From Bacteroidota bacterium (GTDB taxonomy: Bacteria > Bacteroidota > Bacteroidia > Bacteroidales > TTA-H9): a stretch of DNA of 64,000 nucleotides. A program made the position numbers and the translations under genes. The notes under the pieces are model-generated. The model did not search any database and was not told the DNA's origin. It saw only the letters and a list, made by a program, of their open reading frames with translations. Below are positions 11,171-22,137 of this stretch, one piece after another (positions within the stretch are counted from its first letter, which is position 1; every line of letters begins with the position of its first letter). The stretch is from positions 62,001 through 126,000 of the forward strand of contig QKGM01000012.1 of assembly GCA_003250395.1 (NCBI GenBank), read 5' to 3'.

Positions 11171-13198
11171 ATGCGTAAAATTATTCCCATCTCCCTGGCT
11201 GTGCTTCTCATGGCTGGTTGCAATCAGAAAACCGACCAACATGCCTTGGTGAAAGCCATCGATACAGCCAACATGGATCTCAGTGTGAATCCCGGTGACG
11301 ATTTTTACCGGTATGTCAACGGAAATTGGCTGAAGAAGAATCCTGTGCCAGACCAATATGCTGATTATGGTGCTTTTACAGAACTTGCCGAACGCAACCG
11401 GGAAATGCTTAAAACATTAGTACTGGAAGCCGCCGAAGGAAAATCGGAAGTAGGAACCGAAGCTCAAAAGATTGGTGATTTTTATGCATCTGGAATGGAT
11501 TCTGTTGCCCGTGATAAAGCTGGGATTACGCCTTTAAAAGCTGACCTTGAAAAAGTAGCTACCCTAACAACCCCCGAACGCTTTGCCCGCTTTACTGCCG
11601 AACTCAATGCCCGTGGAGTTTACACCACTTTTATTCCATTCGCCATGGCCGATGTAAAGAACAGCGGACAGGTGATTCTGAACCTTTATCAGGGAGGGCT
11701 AGGCCTTCCAGAAGTTGAATATTATACAGTTGACGACCCTCAGATGAAAGAGATCAGAGCCGAATATGTGAATTATGTTGCTAAGATGCTCACATTTGCA
11801 GGGGATGATATTGCCGAAGCAACCAAAGAAGCCGAAGCTATTCTTGATCTGGAGACCCAATTTGCCAAGATATCCAAGACGCTTTTGGAACGCCGGGATC
11901 CTGAAGCCAATTATAATAAAATGGCTGTTGCCGACCTGAAGGTTCTGGCTCCCAACTTTGACTGGGATACCTATTTTGATGCCATCGGATTGAAAGATCT
12001 TGCGGAGGTAAATATCCACCAGCCGAAATTCGTTGAGGGAATCAGCAGACTTCTGAAAGACGTACCAGTTGCCACCTGGCACTCTTTCCTTCGTTACAAC
12101 ATCATTCAATCCAATAGTGCCTTTCTGAACGATACCCTTTATGCCGTAACGCATAACTTCTATAACGTGTTTCTTTCAGGACAGAAAGAAATGCAACCCC
12201 GTTGGAAAAGGGTTTTAAGTACAACCAGTGGTTCACTTGGAGAGGCAATCGGGAAAGTGTATGTAGCCCGTTACTTTCCGCCTGAAGCTAAACAGCGTAT
12301 TACCGAACTGGTCGGAAATCTTAAAAAATCATTGGCAGAAAGAATTTCAGGTTTGGCATGGATGGGTGATTCCACCAAGCAGAAAGCCCTTGAAAAACTG
12401 ACTGCCATGCAGGTAAAGGTTGGCTATCCGGATAAATGGATTGATTATTCATCTCTCGAAATCAAAAGGGACTCCTACATCAACAATATCTGGAATGCTA
12501 ATGCTTTTGAGTTCAACCGCGAAATGGCCAAGGTAGGTAAACCTATCGATAAGGCTGAATGGGTTATGACTCCTCAGACTGTTAATGCTGGTTATGTACC
12601 ATCGAAAAACGAGATAGTCTTCCCCGCAGCAATTCTACAACCTCCTTTTTTCTATCAGGATGGTGACGATGCTGTTAATTATGGAGCCATTGGGGTTGTT
12701 ATAGGGCATGAGATGACCCACGGATTCGATGATCAGGGTCGTAAATACGATCTGAAGGGAAATTTGACGGATTGGTGGAAGCCTTCTGATGCAGGACAGT
12801 TTATCGATCGTACCAGCGTTTTGGTAGAGCAGTGGGATAATTATGTGATGCTTGATTCGCTTCATCTGAATGGTAAAGTAACCCTTGGTGAAAACATTGC
12901 TGACAACGGAGGGTTGACGGTATCAATGAATGCCTTTAAAAAAGTATTGACCGGTGCAGAGGAGAAAATCGACGGATTTACTCCTGTCCAGCGTTTCTTC
13001 TTGTCATATGCTACGATATGGCGTGAAAATGTACGCGATAAGAAGCTTGCACGTGATATTAAAGAAGATGTTCATGCCCCGGGCGAATCGCGCGTAAATC
13101 GTGCTGTCTTCAACATTCCTGAATTTTATGAAGCTTTTCCGGTAAAAGCTGAAGACCATCTTTTCATTCCTCAGGAGAACCGGGCTTCTATCTGGTAA
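11171..13198 (+). CDS. M13 family zinc metallopeptidase (neprilysin/PepO-like)
   Basis: Lipoprotein signal (LLMAGCNQ), VIGHEMTHGFD zinc motif, ENIADNGG, NPGDDFYRYVNGNWL. Confidence 0.96.
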   Translation: MRKIIPISLAVLLMAGCNQKTDQHALVKAIDTANMDLSVNPGDDFYRYVNGNWLKKNPVPDQYADYGAFTELAERNREMLKTLVLEAAEGKSEVGTEAQKIGDFYASGMDSVARDKAGITPLKADLEKVATLTTPERFARFTAELNARGVYTTFIPFAMADVKNSGQVILNLYQGGLGLPEVEYYTVDDPQMKEIRAEYVNYVAKMLTFAGDDIAEATKEAEAILDLETQFAKISKTLLERRDPEANYNKMAVADLKVLAPNFDWDTYFDAIGLKDLAEVNIHQPKFVEGISRLLKDVPVATWHSFLRYNIIQSNSAFLNDTLYAVTHNFYNVFLSGQKEMQPRWKRVLSTTSGSLGEAIGKVYVARYFPPEAKQRITELVGNLKKSLAERISGLAWMGDSTKQKALEKLTAMQVKVGYPDKWIDYSSLEIKRDSYINNIWNANAFEFNREMAKVGKPIDKAEWVMTPQTVNAGYVPSKNEIVFPAAILQPPFFYQDGDDAVNYGAIGVVIGHEMTHGFDDQGRKYDLKGNLTDWWKPSDAGQFIDRTSVLVEQWDNYVMLDSLHLNGKVTLGENIADNGGLTVSMNAFKKVLTGAEEKIDGFTPVQRFFLSYATIWRENVRDKKLARDIKEDVHAPGESRVNRAVFNIPEFYEAFPVKAEDHLFIPQENRASIW

Positions 13199-13206
13199 TC
13201 AAAGTT

Positions 13207-13255
13207 ACAGCGGAGCAGGCTACCTTTTGATTCCGGAGGTAGCGCCGCTTTTTTT
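13207..13255 (+). terminator. Rho-independent terminator downstream of the M13 peptidase
   Basis: Imperfect stem agcggagcaggctacc...ggtagcgccgct followed by a T-run. Confidence 0.6.
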
Positions 13256-13270
13256 ATAAAAACCTAACCC

Positions 13271-15358
13271 ATGAAAACAACCAATTATAGTATTTGGGTA
13301 ACCTTTGTACTCTCAATGTTGTTTAGTATATCAATGAAAGCACAAAGTACATTTAACCCTCCGGCTACTCAGGCCAGACCAGTTACCGACACCCTGTTTA
13401 ATCAGAAATTTACCGATAATTACCGTTGGCTTGAAAACGGTAAAGAGCAGGAAGTCATTGATTGGACAAAAGCCCAGCATGACGCCACAGTTTCATTTGT
13501 TAATGCCAGTTGTCCGGCTGTAAAAGGACTTCGGGAAGAGATTACTGCTGTAATCGATCGCGATTATACAGGTCCTGATTTCATGCAGGGTAATCGTCAG
13601 TTTTTCAACCGAAAGAAAAAGGGAGAAGCTCAGAGCAAGCTGTATACCCGTCTCAACGGAAAAGAGATACTGATTTTCGATCCTGTTGCCATTGATCCTT
13701 CCGGAAAATCTGCAATAGGGGGGAGCAGCTTTACAGAAGATGCTTCGATGGTAGCTATTGGCCTTCAGAAAGCAGGTGCTGAAATCCTCACCTTTTATAT
13801 CGTAGATACTAAAACAGGAAAGCAATTATATAAACCCATTGAAGGGATTTATGGTTTCAACTTTGCCAAGGATGGAAAACATGCTTATGTTACTATCAGA
13901 ACCAAGGAAATGGTTGACAAGCAGGAACCACCAAGAACCTACTGGTATACACTTGGAAAAGATATTAAGGATGCCCGGTTTCTGTTTGCCCCTGCCGATT
14001 CAAAAGACGTGGCGGGGATATGGGATTCCCGCTTCAGTGATTTGACCTTTAAGTCTGAGGGCGACTTCTACAGTACTACTCTAAGTTACCGTAAAGTGGG
14101 AACATTTGATGAGATGAAGGTGATTTATTCCAGTAAGGAATATCAGGCGAGCCCTGAAGCAATTGGTGATAAAATCTATTTTCTGACCAATGATGGTGCT
14201 CCTAACCAGAAAATTATGGTAACCGATAAAGCCACTCCTGAGTTCGTCAATTGGAAAACTCTTGTTCCGGAACAGGAGACGGTAATTGAGGATTACGCTG
14301 TGACCAATGACAACCTTATTGTCATGGACAAGAAAGATATCCAGAGCAGGCTTGGACTCTACGATCTCAATGGCAGATTTCTGCGCTTTCTTGATTTGCC
14401 TGAAGTCGCCAATGTTTCATATGTCAACTTTCACCGTGAAACCAATACAGTGTATTTGGGCCTCGAATCATTTACCTTCCCGTTCAGGATCTATAAAGCA
14501 GATCCCAAAACATTCAAATGGGAACTTTACTATGAAATGGAGACCCCAATCGATACCAAGAATATTACCGGTGAAGTGGTTTTCTATAAATCGAAAGATG
14601 GTACACGGGTACCTTTGTTGTTGATGCATCGTAAGGACTTAACTCTCGACGGTAACAATCCGACCCTGCTCACAGGTTATGGCGGATTCAATATTGGCGA
14701 ATCGCCCTCGTTTATCGGAATGGCAGCATCATGGGTAAATAGAGGGGGTGTTTATGCAATTGCAGGCCTCCGGGGAGGAAATGAATACGGAGAGAATTGG
14801 CATAAGAATGGAATGTTGCACAAGAAGCAGAATACTTTCGATGATTTTATTGCTGCTTCAGAGTACCTCATTGAACAGAATTATACCAATCCTCAGAAAC
14901 TTGTCATAAGGGGAGGCAGCAATGGCGGATTGCTTATGGGAGCTGTCATCACCCAGAGGCCGGATTTGTATAAGGCGTGCATCTGTGCGGTACCTCTGCT
15001 CGATATGGTAAGATTTCATAAGTTTCTTATTGCCCGATATTGGATTCCTGAATACGGTGACCCCGATAAGGAGGAGGATTTCAGGTATATATTTAGTTAC
15101 AGCCCTTATCATAACATCAGACTGGGTGTGAATATTCCCACGACAATGATTACAGCCGGAGCAAATGATGTACGTGTTGATCCGTGTCATGCCAAGAAGA
15201 TGGCTGCCGCCCTTCAGAACAATCCCGGCCAGATTGACCCGGTTCTGCTTTATATTGATTATAACAGCGGTCACGGTTCAGGCAAATCAACTCAACACCA
15301 GATAGACGATCAGGAATTTATGTGGAGGTTTATGATGAATCAGGCGGGTATGAAATAA
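13271..15358 (+). CDS. Prolyl oligopeptidase family serine peptidase (S9A)
   Basis: Signal peptide, RGGSNGGLLMGAV nucleophile elbow, TAGANDVRVDPCHAKKMAAALQ, NSGHGSGKS. Confidence 0.95.
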   Translation: MKTTNYSIWVTFVLSMLFSISMKAQSTFNPPATQARPVTDTLFNQKFTDNYRWLENGKEQEVIDWTKAQHDATVSFVNASCPAVKGLREEITAVIDRDYTGPDFMQGNRQFFNRKKKGEAQSKLYTRLNGKEILIFDPVAIDPSGKSAIGGSSFTEDASMVAIGLQKAGAEILTFYIVDTKTGKQLYKPIEGIYGFNFAKDGKHAYVTIRTKEMVDKQEPPRTYWYTLGKDIKDARFLFAPADSKDVAGIWDSRFSDLTFKSEGDFYSTTLSYRKVGTFDEMKVIYSSKEYQASPEAIGDKIYFLTNDGAPNQKIMVTDKATPEFVNWKTLVPEQETVIEDYAVTNDNLIVMDKKDIQSRLGLYDLNGRFLRFLDLPEVANVSYVNFHRETNTVYLGLESFTFPFRIYKADPKTFKWELYYEMETPIDTKNITGEVVFYKSKDGTRVPLLLMHRKDLTLDGNNPTLLTGYGGFNIGESPSFIGMAASWVNRGGVYAIAGLRGGNEYGENWHKNGMLHKKQNTFDDFIAASEYLIEQNYTNPQKLVIRGGSNGGLLMGAVITQRPDLYKACICAVPLLDMVRFHKFLIARYWIPEYGDPDKEEDFRYIFSYSPYHNIRLGVNIPTTMITAGANDVRVDPCHAKKMAAALQNNPGQIDPVLLYIDYNSGHGSGKSTQHQIDDQEFMWRFMMNQAGMK

Positions 15359-15390
15359 CCAACAGATATTGTTTCAAAATACCACATCGG

Positions 15391-15426
15391 AGGAGCAGAT
15401 TTAAACCTGCTCCTCTTTTTTTTTAT
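15391..15426 (+). terminator. Rho-independent terminator downstream of the S9 peptidase
   Basis: GAGGAGCAG / CTGCTCCTC stem followed by a T-run. Confidence 0.8.
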
Positions 15427-15582
15427 TTTTATCTGTGGTGACAAGATTTAAGGCCTGATTGCAAACAATACATAGCTTTAGATCACGGGAAAGGGTTCAT
15501 TATATTGAACATTAGCCTGTGGAAGTGATTCAACTTTTCAGAAATAAATATATTTTTGTTGAATTACATTAGGAGAAAGCCC

Positions 15583-16713
15583 ATGGTAAATGAAAGGTTT
15601 TTATCGCTGGATGTATTCCGGGGTCTGACTGTTTGTTTTATGATCATCGTCAATTCTCCCGGCAGTGGTTCATACTCCTTTGCACCGCTTTGCCATACCG
15701 GATGGAATGGGTTTACCCCAGCTGACCTTGTCTTTCCTTCTTTCCTTTTTGTTATTGGCAGCGCGATGAGCTTTTCTCTCAAAAAGTATGTTGCCAAAGG
15801 CCATCCGGCACTCCTTAAAAAGGTTATCCGTCGGACGACCATTATTTTTTTGCTTGGATATTTTATTTACTGGTTCCCATTCTTCAGAATCGATACTGCC
15901 GGGAACTTTATTGCAGCACCCTTCTCGGGAACGAGAGTCCTGGGGGTATTGCAAAGGTTGGCCTTATGTTATGGAGCCGGAGCCTTACTCGTGATATATA
16001 CCCCAAGGCGATTGCTCAGGTGGATAAGTGTTTGCATTCTGTTGTTTTACTGGGTTCTGCTTCTTATGGCCGGAGATGCTCAGGGGCCGCTAAGCCTTGA
16101 AGGAAACGTGGTATTAAAATTTGATCTTTGGATACTGGGGCCTGGCCATTTATGGCATGGGGAGGGAATTCCATTCGATCCGGAAGGTTTGCTAAGTACA
16201 ATTCCTGCCCTTGTTAACCTGCTGATCGGCTACTGGGCAGGTGAATTTATCAGGGAAAGCGGGAAAAATTATGAAACAGTGGCCAGACTTATGTTGACGG
16301 CAATAGTCATGCTGCTTGCCGCGTATTGTTGGCAACCTTTCTTCCCGTTTAATAAGAAGCTCTGGAGTAGTTCGTTTGTATTGCTTACCTCAGGACTGGA
16401 TATAATCATTCTGGCTGTCCTGTTTTATGTATTCGAAATCCGACGTCCCCATAAAACAAATTGGGCCGGATTCTTTACTGTTTTCGGGAAAAACCCTTTG
16501 GTGATATACATCATCTCAGAACTATTGCTAACCATTTTTCAAATGGTCAGGACACCTTCAGGAAAAAATATCTACGATTTCTTAAGCGTAAATGTGTTTC
16601 AGTCCGTAATATCCGGTCCGATCGGGTCTCTGTTATTCGCTATTAGTGTAATGATAATCTGCTGGCTAATTGCCTGGCAGATGGATCGAAGTAAAATATT
16701 CATCAGGGTATGA
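15583..16713 (+). CDS. Heparan-alpha-glucosaminide N-acetyltransferase-like / DUF5009 acyltransferase membrane protein
   Basis: RFLSLDVFRGLTVCFMIIVNSPG N-terminus, multiple TM segments, GFFTVFGKNPLVIYIISE. ORF track start is 15556. Confidence 0.85.
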   Translation: MVNERFLSLDVFRGLTVCFMIIVNSPGSGSYSFAPLCHTGWNGFTPADLVFPSFLFVIGSAMSFSLKKYVAKGHPALLKKVIRRTTIIFLLGYFIYWFPFFRIDTAGNFIAAPFSGTRVLGVLQRLALCYGAGALLVIYTPRRLLRWISVCILLFYWVLLLMAGDAQGPLSLEGNVVLKFDLWILGPGHLWHGEGIPFDPEGLLSTIPALVNLLIGYWAGEFIRESGKNYETVARLMLTAIVMLLAAYCWQPFFPFNKKLWSSSFVLLTSGLDIIILAVLFYVFEIRRPHKTNWAGFFTVFGKNPLVIYIISELLLTIFQMVRTPSGKNIYDFLSVNVFQSVISGPIGSLLFAISVMIICWLIAWQMDRSKIFIRV

Positions 16714-17067
16714 TCCCTTTTAATATGCCTTATCTGTCCTTTAAAGATGATGTTTTTCCACTTTCCGGCTCGCGGGAATCCATCAGGAGAGACAGTAATA
16801 ACGGATTTTGTGTAACCATTAAGCATTATATTACCTGTTAAGTGTATTACGAAGGCAATAAATGCATTGCGGGAATCATCTGTGAATTTATTTTTTATAT
16901 ATTGCAAAACCATTCTGCTGGCCCAGAACCTTTCACTGTAATTTGATTGTGAGTATTTTAATTAAAAACTAAAACGTTTAAGTGTATATCTAACGATACT
17001 AAACTTTCAACCAGAGTCAGATGGGAACCGGACAGTATGGCTATTTTTTACAGAAATCAAGGGTAGT

Positions 17068-20000
17068 ATGATTAAAAAATTACAAATTTGTATCCTTGCA
17101 TTGGCTATCAGCCTGGGAGCCATTGCACAACAGGTGACCCTGAACGGAAAGGTGACTTCTGCCGAAGATGGAAATCCATTACCTGGTGTTACCATTAAAG
17201 TCAAGCAGACAATACGGGGAACTATTTCCGATATCAATGGTATGTACAACATCAGTGTTGAGAAGGGGGAAACGTTGGTTTTCAGCTTTATGGGCTTTGA
17301 AAACCAGGAGATCGTCATTCAAGACCAGCGAGTCCTGGATGTTGTTTTGGTAACTAAAGGGGTAGAACTGGGGGGAGTGGTAGTAACTGCTCTTGGTGTT
17401 AAACGACAACAGAGGGAAATAGGATACTCTACTGATAAAATCAGTAACACTGAGTTGGTAAGAGCCGGCACTTCGAATGTATTGAGTGCTATTACCGGTA
17501 AATCTGCCGGAGTGCTGGTATCTAACAACGATGGGGTGGACGGGGGGTCTACCCGTGTTACCATTCGTGGTAACAACAATCTTAATGCAAATAACCAACC
17601 CCTCATTGTTGTCGACAATGTGCCCATGGATAACACCCCCGGCCTCGAGGATATAGGCCGTGGTATAGACTGGGGAAACGGTATTGCCGACCTTAATGCA
17701 TACGATATTGAAGATTATACCGTGCTGAAAGGAGGAGCGGCGGCTGCTCTTTATGGTTCACGTGGTGCCAATGGTGTAATCCTGATTACTACAAAAAGAG
17801 GAAAAAAACAGAATGGCGTTGGGATAACGTATAACCTGGATTACAAAATCGTTCATCCTTACCGTTACCGGGATGTGCAGAATGTGTATGGAAGCGGGGG
17901 GCCAATTACCCTGCTCGAACCAACATTCCCCCTCAACGAAGATGGGATTCCAACCTATCTGCCTTATGGAAATGACCATCTTGTAATCAATCAGGATGGG
18001 ACAACATCAACCACATCCACAGAGTTCGGTTATTATGGTTCATCCGTTTCATGGGGACCCAAAATGGAAGGGCAAATGATCAAGTGGTGGGATGGCGAAA
18101 TGCGGCCTTATTCGGCGCAACCCGATAATTTGAAGGCTCCCTTCAGCGACGGGCACACCATCACCCATAATATCGAAGCCAATGCCGGAAACGAGAAGGG
18201 AACTCTCCGTATCTCCCTGACCCGTCAGGATAATACTCCGATCATAGCTAACAGCAATTTCGATCGTACCACCATCAATCTTGGCGCCAATATGAAGGTG
18301 TCGGAAAAATTAAAAGCTGATGTTACCCTTACCTATGTAAAGTACAACAGACTGAACAGCCCGATTATCGGAGAGGATGCCAATTCAATCAATAAAGGAT
18401 TGCTTTACGGATGGGGAAGAAGCTACAAAGGGATCGACAGGGAGAACTACCAGCTTGCAGATGGTTCACGTAACCCGCTTGAAGGCTACAGGGATGTATT
18501 TCCCTATGTTGATAACTATATCTGGTGGAATTACTACAATAACAACACGACGCTCAACCGTGACAAGTATACAGGTGCCCTTGCACTCACATACGATGTT
18601 ACGCCCTGGCTCAATATCACCGGGCGTATCGGACGTGACTTCAGTATGGAGCAATATGAAAACAGAACCAAGCCTACCGATTACCTTGGTTTACAGAATG
18701 GCAGTTACTCGAACAGTGTTTCAAAGAATTACTCCGATAACTTCGACCTGATCGTAACGGCCAACCGTGAAGACTTCCTGGGGACAGGCTTGAATGTCCG
18801 CTTTACAACCGGCGCCAACAGGTATGACCAGGATTATTATTATATCTATGGCCATTCAGGTACATGGTATTACCCGAATATGTACACCTTTTTTAATTAT
18901 ACGGAAACTGTTTATACAACTGACGATCAGGGAAACACTGTCGTTTCGCAAATGGGTGATCTGGCTGCTGATATTGCAACCCAGGAAAAAATCAGCAAAC
19001 AAAGAGTCAATTCTGTATACGCTTTCCTGAACCTTGGCTGGAAAAATTTCCTGTTTGCCGATATTACAGGTCGTAACGACTGGTCATCAACACTGCCTGC
19101 CAATAATAACTCTTTCTTTTATCCTTCTGTCTCGCTTAGTTTCATCGCCAGCGAAGCCTTTAAAATTCAGGATAAGATTTCATGGCTCAATTTCTTGAAA
19201 ATAAAAGGTGGTGTTGCTCAAACAGCTTCCGGTACAGATCCGTATAAAACCAAATTCTATTATACTATTGGACTGTTTGGCGGACAACAGACAGCGTCAT
19301 TTCCTGGTGAAATACCTCCGATCGAACTAAAACCCCAAAGGGTTAATGCCTACGAAGGTGGTTTTAACCTGGGCCTTTTTGAAAACAGGATAGATATAGA
19401 TTTCGTGTATTACTATAAATACTCTTTTGACCAGATACTTAACCTTCCTGTACCCGAAAGTTCAGGTGCGCCTAATATAAAAATCAATGAAGGTGTCTTA
19501 TCTAACCGTGGTATCGAAATCACTATCAACGCGGTACCGGTCCAGTCGCGCAACTCTCTGCTCCGCATGGGACTTAATTTCGCCCTGAACAGGAACAAGA
19601 TTATCAGCCTTGGTGATTATTCCGACACCTATCTGCTGGCCGATATCTGGGGACTCAACGGTCCGGCAATAGTACTGCAGGAAGGAAGCGATTACGGTAC
19701 AATAGTTGGCTACGATTATGTATATGATAAAAACGGAAACAGAATTGTAAACGATGAAGGGACCAAGTACGAGATCACCGATACCCGTGTCCCCATCGGA
19801 AATGCTTCGCCAGACTTCACCACTAATTTCACCACCAGTTTCACCTACAAGAACTTCACAGTCAACACGCTGGTTGATGCCAAGATTGGAGGGGATATCT
19901 ACTGCGGTTCATACGTTATCGGCCTGCAGACGGGTCAGAGTCCCGAAACACTGCTTGAACGTGAGGGTGGTGGATTACCCTATACCGACCCTGAAGGAAA

Positions 20001-20388
20001 CGTAAGGAATGTCGGCGTTATCCTGGAAGGTGTACATGCCGACGGAACACCTAATACGACCGTCGTACATTACCTCTATAAATACTTGCCCAATGCCGGT
20101 GGCTGGGGTAAGTTTGTCTCAACTCCAGGTATCGTTGAAAACACCTGGATTAAGATGCGCGAGATATCCATCTCCTACACCCTGCCTCAAAGTCTGATCC
20201 GAAAGCTGAAATTCATCCAGAATCTGAAACTATCAATTACCGGTCGTGACCTATTTTACTTCTACACAACCATTCCCGATAATATCAATCCGGAAGGGAT
20301 CATGGGTTCGGGAAATGCCCAGGGCTTTGAATGGGCCTCATATCCCGGAACAAGATCATTTATGTTTGGTTTAAGTGCAACCTTCTAA
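17068..20388 (+). CDS. SusC/RagA family TonB-linked outer membrane protein
   Basis: Carboxypeptidase-like N-domain, plug domain (VVVTALGVKRQQREIGYSTDKI; LYGSRGANGVILITTKRGK), C-terminal beta barrel. Confidence 0.97.
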   Translation: MIKKLQICILALAISLGAIAQQVTLNGKVTSAEDGNPLPGVTIKVKQTIRGTISDINGMYNISVEKGETLVFSFMGFENQEIVIQDQRVLDVVLVTKGVELGGVVVTALGVKRQQREIGYSTDKISNTELVRAGTSNVLSAITGKSAGVLVSNNDGVDGGSTRVTIRGNNNLNANNQPLIVVDNVPMDNTPGLEDIGRGIDWGNGIADLNAYDIEDYTVLKGGAAAALYGSRGANGVILITTKRGKKQNGVGITYNLDYKIVHPYRYRDVQNVYGSGGPITLLEPTFPLNEDGIPTYLPYGNDHLVINQDGTTSTTSTEFGYYGSSVSWGPKMEGQMIKWWDGEMRPYSAQPDNLKAPFSDGHTITHNIEANAGNEKGTLRISLTRQDNTPIIANSNFDRTTINLGANMKVSEKLKADVTLTYVKYNRLNSPIIGEDANSINKGLLYGWGRSYKGIDRENYQLADGSRNPLEGYRDVFPYVDNYIWWNYYNNNTTLNRDKYTGALALTYDVTPWLNITGRIGRDFSMEQYENRTKPTDYLGLQNGSYSNSVSKNYSDNFDLIVTANREDFLGTGLNVRFTTGANRYDQDYYYIYGHSGTWYYPNMYTFFNYTETVYTTDDQGNTVVSQMGDLAADIATQEKISKQRVNSVYAFLNLGWKNFLFADITGRNDWSSTLPANNNSFFYPSVSLSFIASEAFKIQDKISWLNFLKIKGGVAQTASGTDPYKTKFYYTIGLFGGQQTASFPGEIPPIELKPQRVNAYEGGFNLGLFENRIDIDFVYYYKYSFDQILNLPVPESSGAPNIKINEGVLSNRGIEITINAVPVQSRNSLLRMGLNFALNRNKIISLGDYSDTYLLADIWGLNGPAIVLQEGSDYGTIVGYDYVYDKNGNRIVNDEGTKYEITDTRVPIGNASPDFTTNFTTSFTYKNFTVNTLVDAKIGGDIYCGSYVIGLQTGQSPETLLEREGGGLPYTDPEGNVRNVGVILEGVHADGTPNTTVVHYLYKYLPNAGGWGKFVSTPGIVENTWIKMREISISYTLPQSLIRKLKFIQNLKLSITGRDLFYFYTTIPDNINPEGIMGSGNAQGFEWASYPGTRSFMFGLSATF

Positions 20389-20399
20389 TTGAAATCATC

Positions 20400-22070
20400 A
20401 TGAAAAAGAATAGTGCCATATCTATCATCCCAAGGGAAAAAGCTTCCTTAAGAATCATTCTGAATGTCTTTGTTATTGGATTCTTATTCGTTGCAATGAC
20501 AGCCTGCAACAAAGATTTTGAAGAAATCAACACCAATCCCCACGGTTTTACCACCACGGGCGACGGTGCACTCTTTAACGGAATCATTGAGTCGCTTGTA
20601 CTCTCGGGGAATGAACAGTTTTATATCAATAACGAAATACTCTATAAGCAAGCCCAGTCGGCGGCCCTTACCAAGGAAGCGTGGGGTAACTATACCATCG
20701 GAACCGAGGAGATGTGGAAAGACTATTACAACACCTTGCCCGCTGTCAGAGAACTTGAAAAGCGATTTGCAGCCTATCCGGCCACACCGGGGGTTAACAA
20801 CATGCGGGCGATGCTCAAAATTGTACTGGCATACAAGACTTTTAAAATGACCGACCTGTTCGGCGATATTCCATTCTCTCAGGCTGGTTATGGCTTTCAG
20901 AGCCTTGAAAGGCTCCATCCCGAGTACGATACCCAGCGCAGTATATACATATCGTTGCTCGAAGATCTGAAAACCGCGGCCACCATTATAGATGATACTG
21001 CTGCTTCTGCCGAACCTTTTACCTCGTTCAAACGGTTTGACAGGCTCTTTCTGGGCGATGTCACTGTTTGGCGAAAATTCGCGAATTCCCTCCGCCTGCG
21101 TTATGCCATGCGAATGTCTGATAAGGAACCTGAGCTGAGTGGCGAGATCATTGGTGAGATTATCGGGAACAATGAACCGGTTTTACTGGGGTATGATTTT
21201 ACAAGCCCTGTTCTGGAAGCTGCCTGTATATGGCCCGCTATCTCAGGATTTAAAAACGAAAGCCTCAACTGGTCGTTCCGTGAGCATAACGGACTGCGGA
21301 TGGGATCGAATATCTGGCATCAACTGTCAGAAACCGACAGCCCTGACGGAAGTGGAATTTTCGATCCACGTGCGTACATCTTCTTTGAAACAGATGGCAA
21401 TAATCAATGGACACCGTTTCCTCAGGTACCCGATGCCTCGACCCCTTCGGCGGGTGGCGTACCATACGGGGAACATCGCGACGATGCCGGTAATTTCAGT
21501 ATTAAAGGCGAAAACTGTAACTACTCTATTTTTAACTACTTTCTTATCCGCGATGAAGATTTCATGCCTATCATCCTCATGACCGGCGCCGAAGTTCATT
21601 TCATCAAGGCGGAAGCATATTTCAGGGGAATTGGTGTTGGCATCGACCGCGACATGGCGGATATTGAATACATGAACGGGATTAACGCCTCTGTGGAATG
21701 GTGGCTGAAAACAGCCCATAATTCAAGACTGCCTCTGTCAGGAATTACGTTCGATGAGATGTTACCCATTCCTGAACACCTGAATGCCTCTTCGGTGCTT
21801 AATGTATTTGGATCATGGAATGCCCAGACCGATGAAGAAAAGCTGAAGTTCCTCTATACCCAGCGCTGGCTTGATGCTTTCCGCCAACCCTGGGAGGCTT
21901 ATGCCCTGGCAAGGAGGGTGTCGCTGCTCCCCCGTGAAGGGAATCCCATTGCCCATTTCAGAATGCCTTATCCTCCTTCTGAAAACCAATACAACACTAC
22001 TGCCTGGTCAAACGCCATTGGACGTCAGGGAGGAGACTCCCCCGACGTGAAGATTTGGTGGATTCCGTAA
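20400..22070 (+). CDS. SusD/RagB family nutrient-binding outer-membrane lipoprotein
   Basis: Lipobox MTACNKDF; SusD/RagB-like sequence directly after SusC. ORF track start (20331) overlaps susC; ATG at 20400 gives the signal peptide MKKNSA. Confidence 0.93.
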   Translation: MKKNSAISIIPREKASLRIILNVFVIGFLFVAMTACNKDFEEINTNPHGFTTTGDGALFNGIIESLVLSGNEQFYINNEILYKQAQSAALTKEAWGNYTIGTEEMWKDYYNTLPAVRELEKRFAAYPATPGVNNMRAMLKIVLAYKTFKMTDLFGDIPFSQAGYGFQSLERLHPEYDTQRSIYISLLEDLKTAATIIDDTAASAEPFTSFKRFDRLFLGDVTVWRKFANSLRLRYAMRMSDKEPELSGEIIGEIIGNNEPVLLGYDFTSPVLEAACIWPAISGFKNESLNWSFREHNGLRMGSNIWHQLSETDSPDGSGIFDPRAYIFFETDGNNQWTPFPQVPDASTPSAGGVPYGEHRDDAGNFSIKGENCNYSIFNYFLIRDEDFMPIILMTGAEVHFIKAEAYFRGIGVGIDRDMADIEYMNGINASVEWWLKTAHNSRLPLSGITFDEMLPIPEHLNASSVLNVFGSWNAQTDEEKLKFLYTQRWLDAFRQPWEAYALARRVSLLPREGNPIAHFRMPYPPSENQYNTTAWSNAIGRQGGDSPDVKIWWIP

Positions 22071-22137
22071 ACCAGGAGATTAAAACATATTTTTTCCCAA
22101 TAGTTAAACCTCTTCTTTTAATTAAATACAGACCATT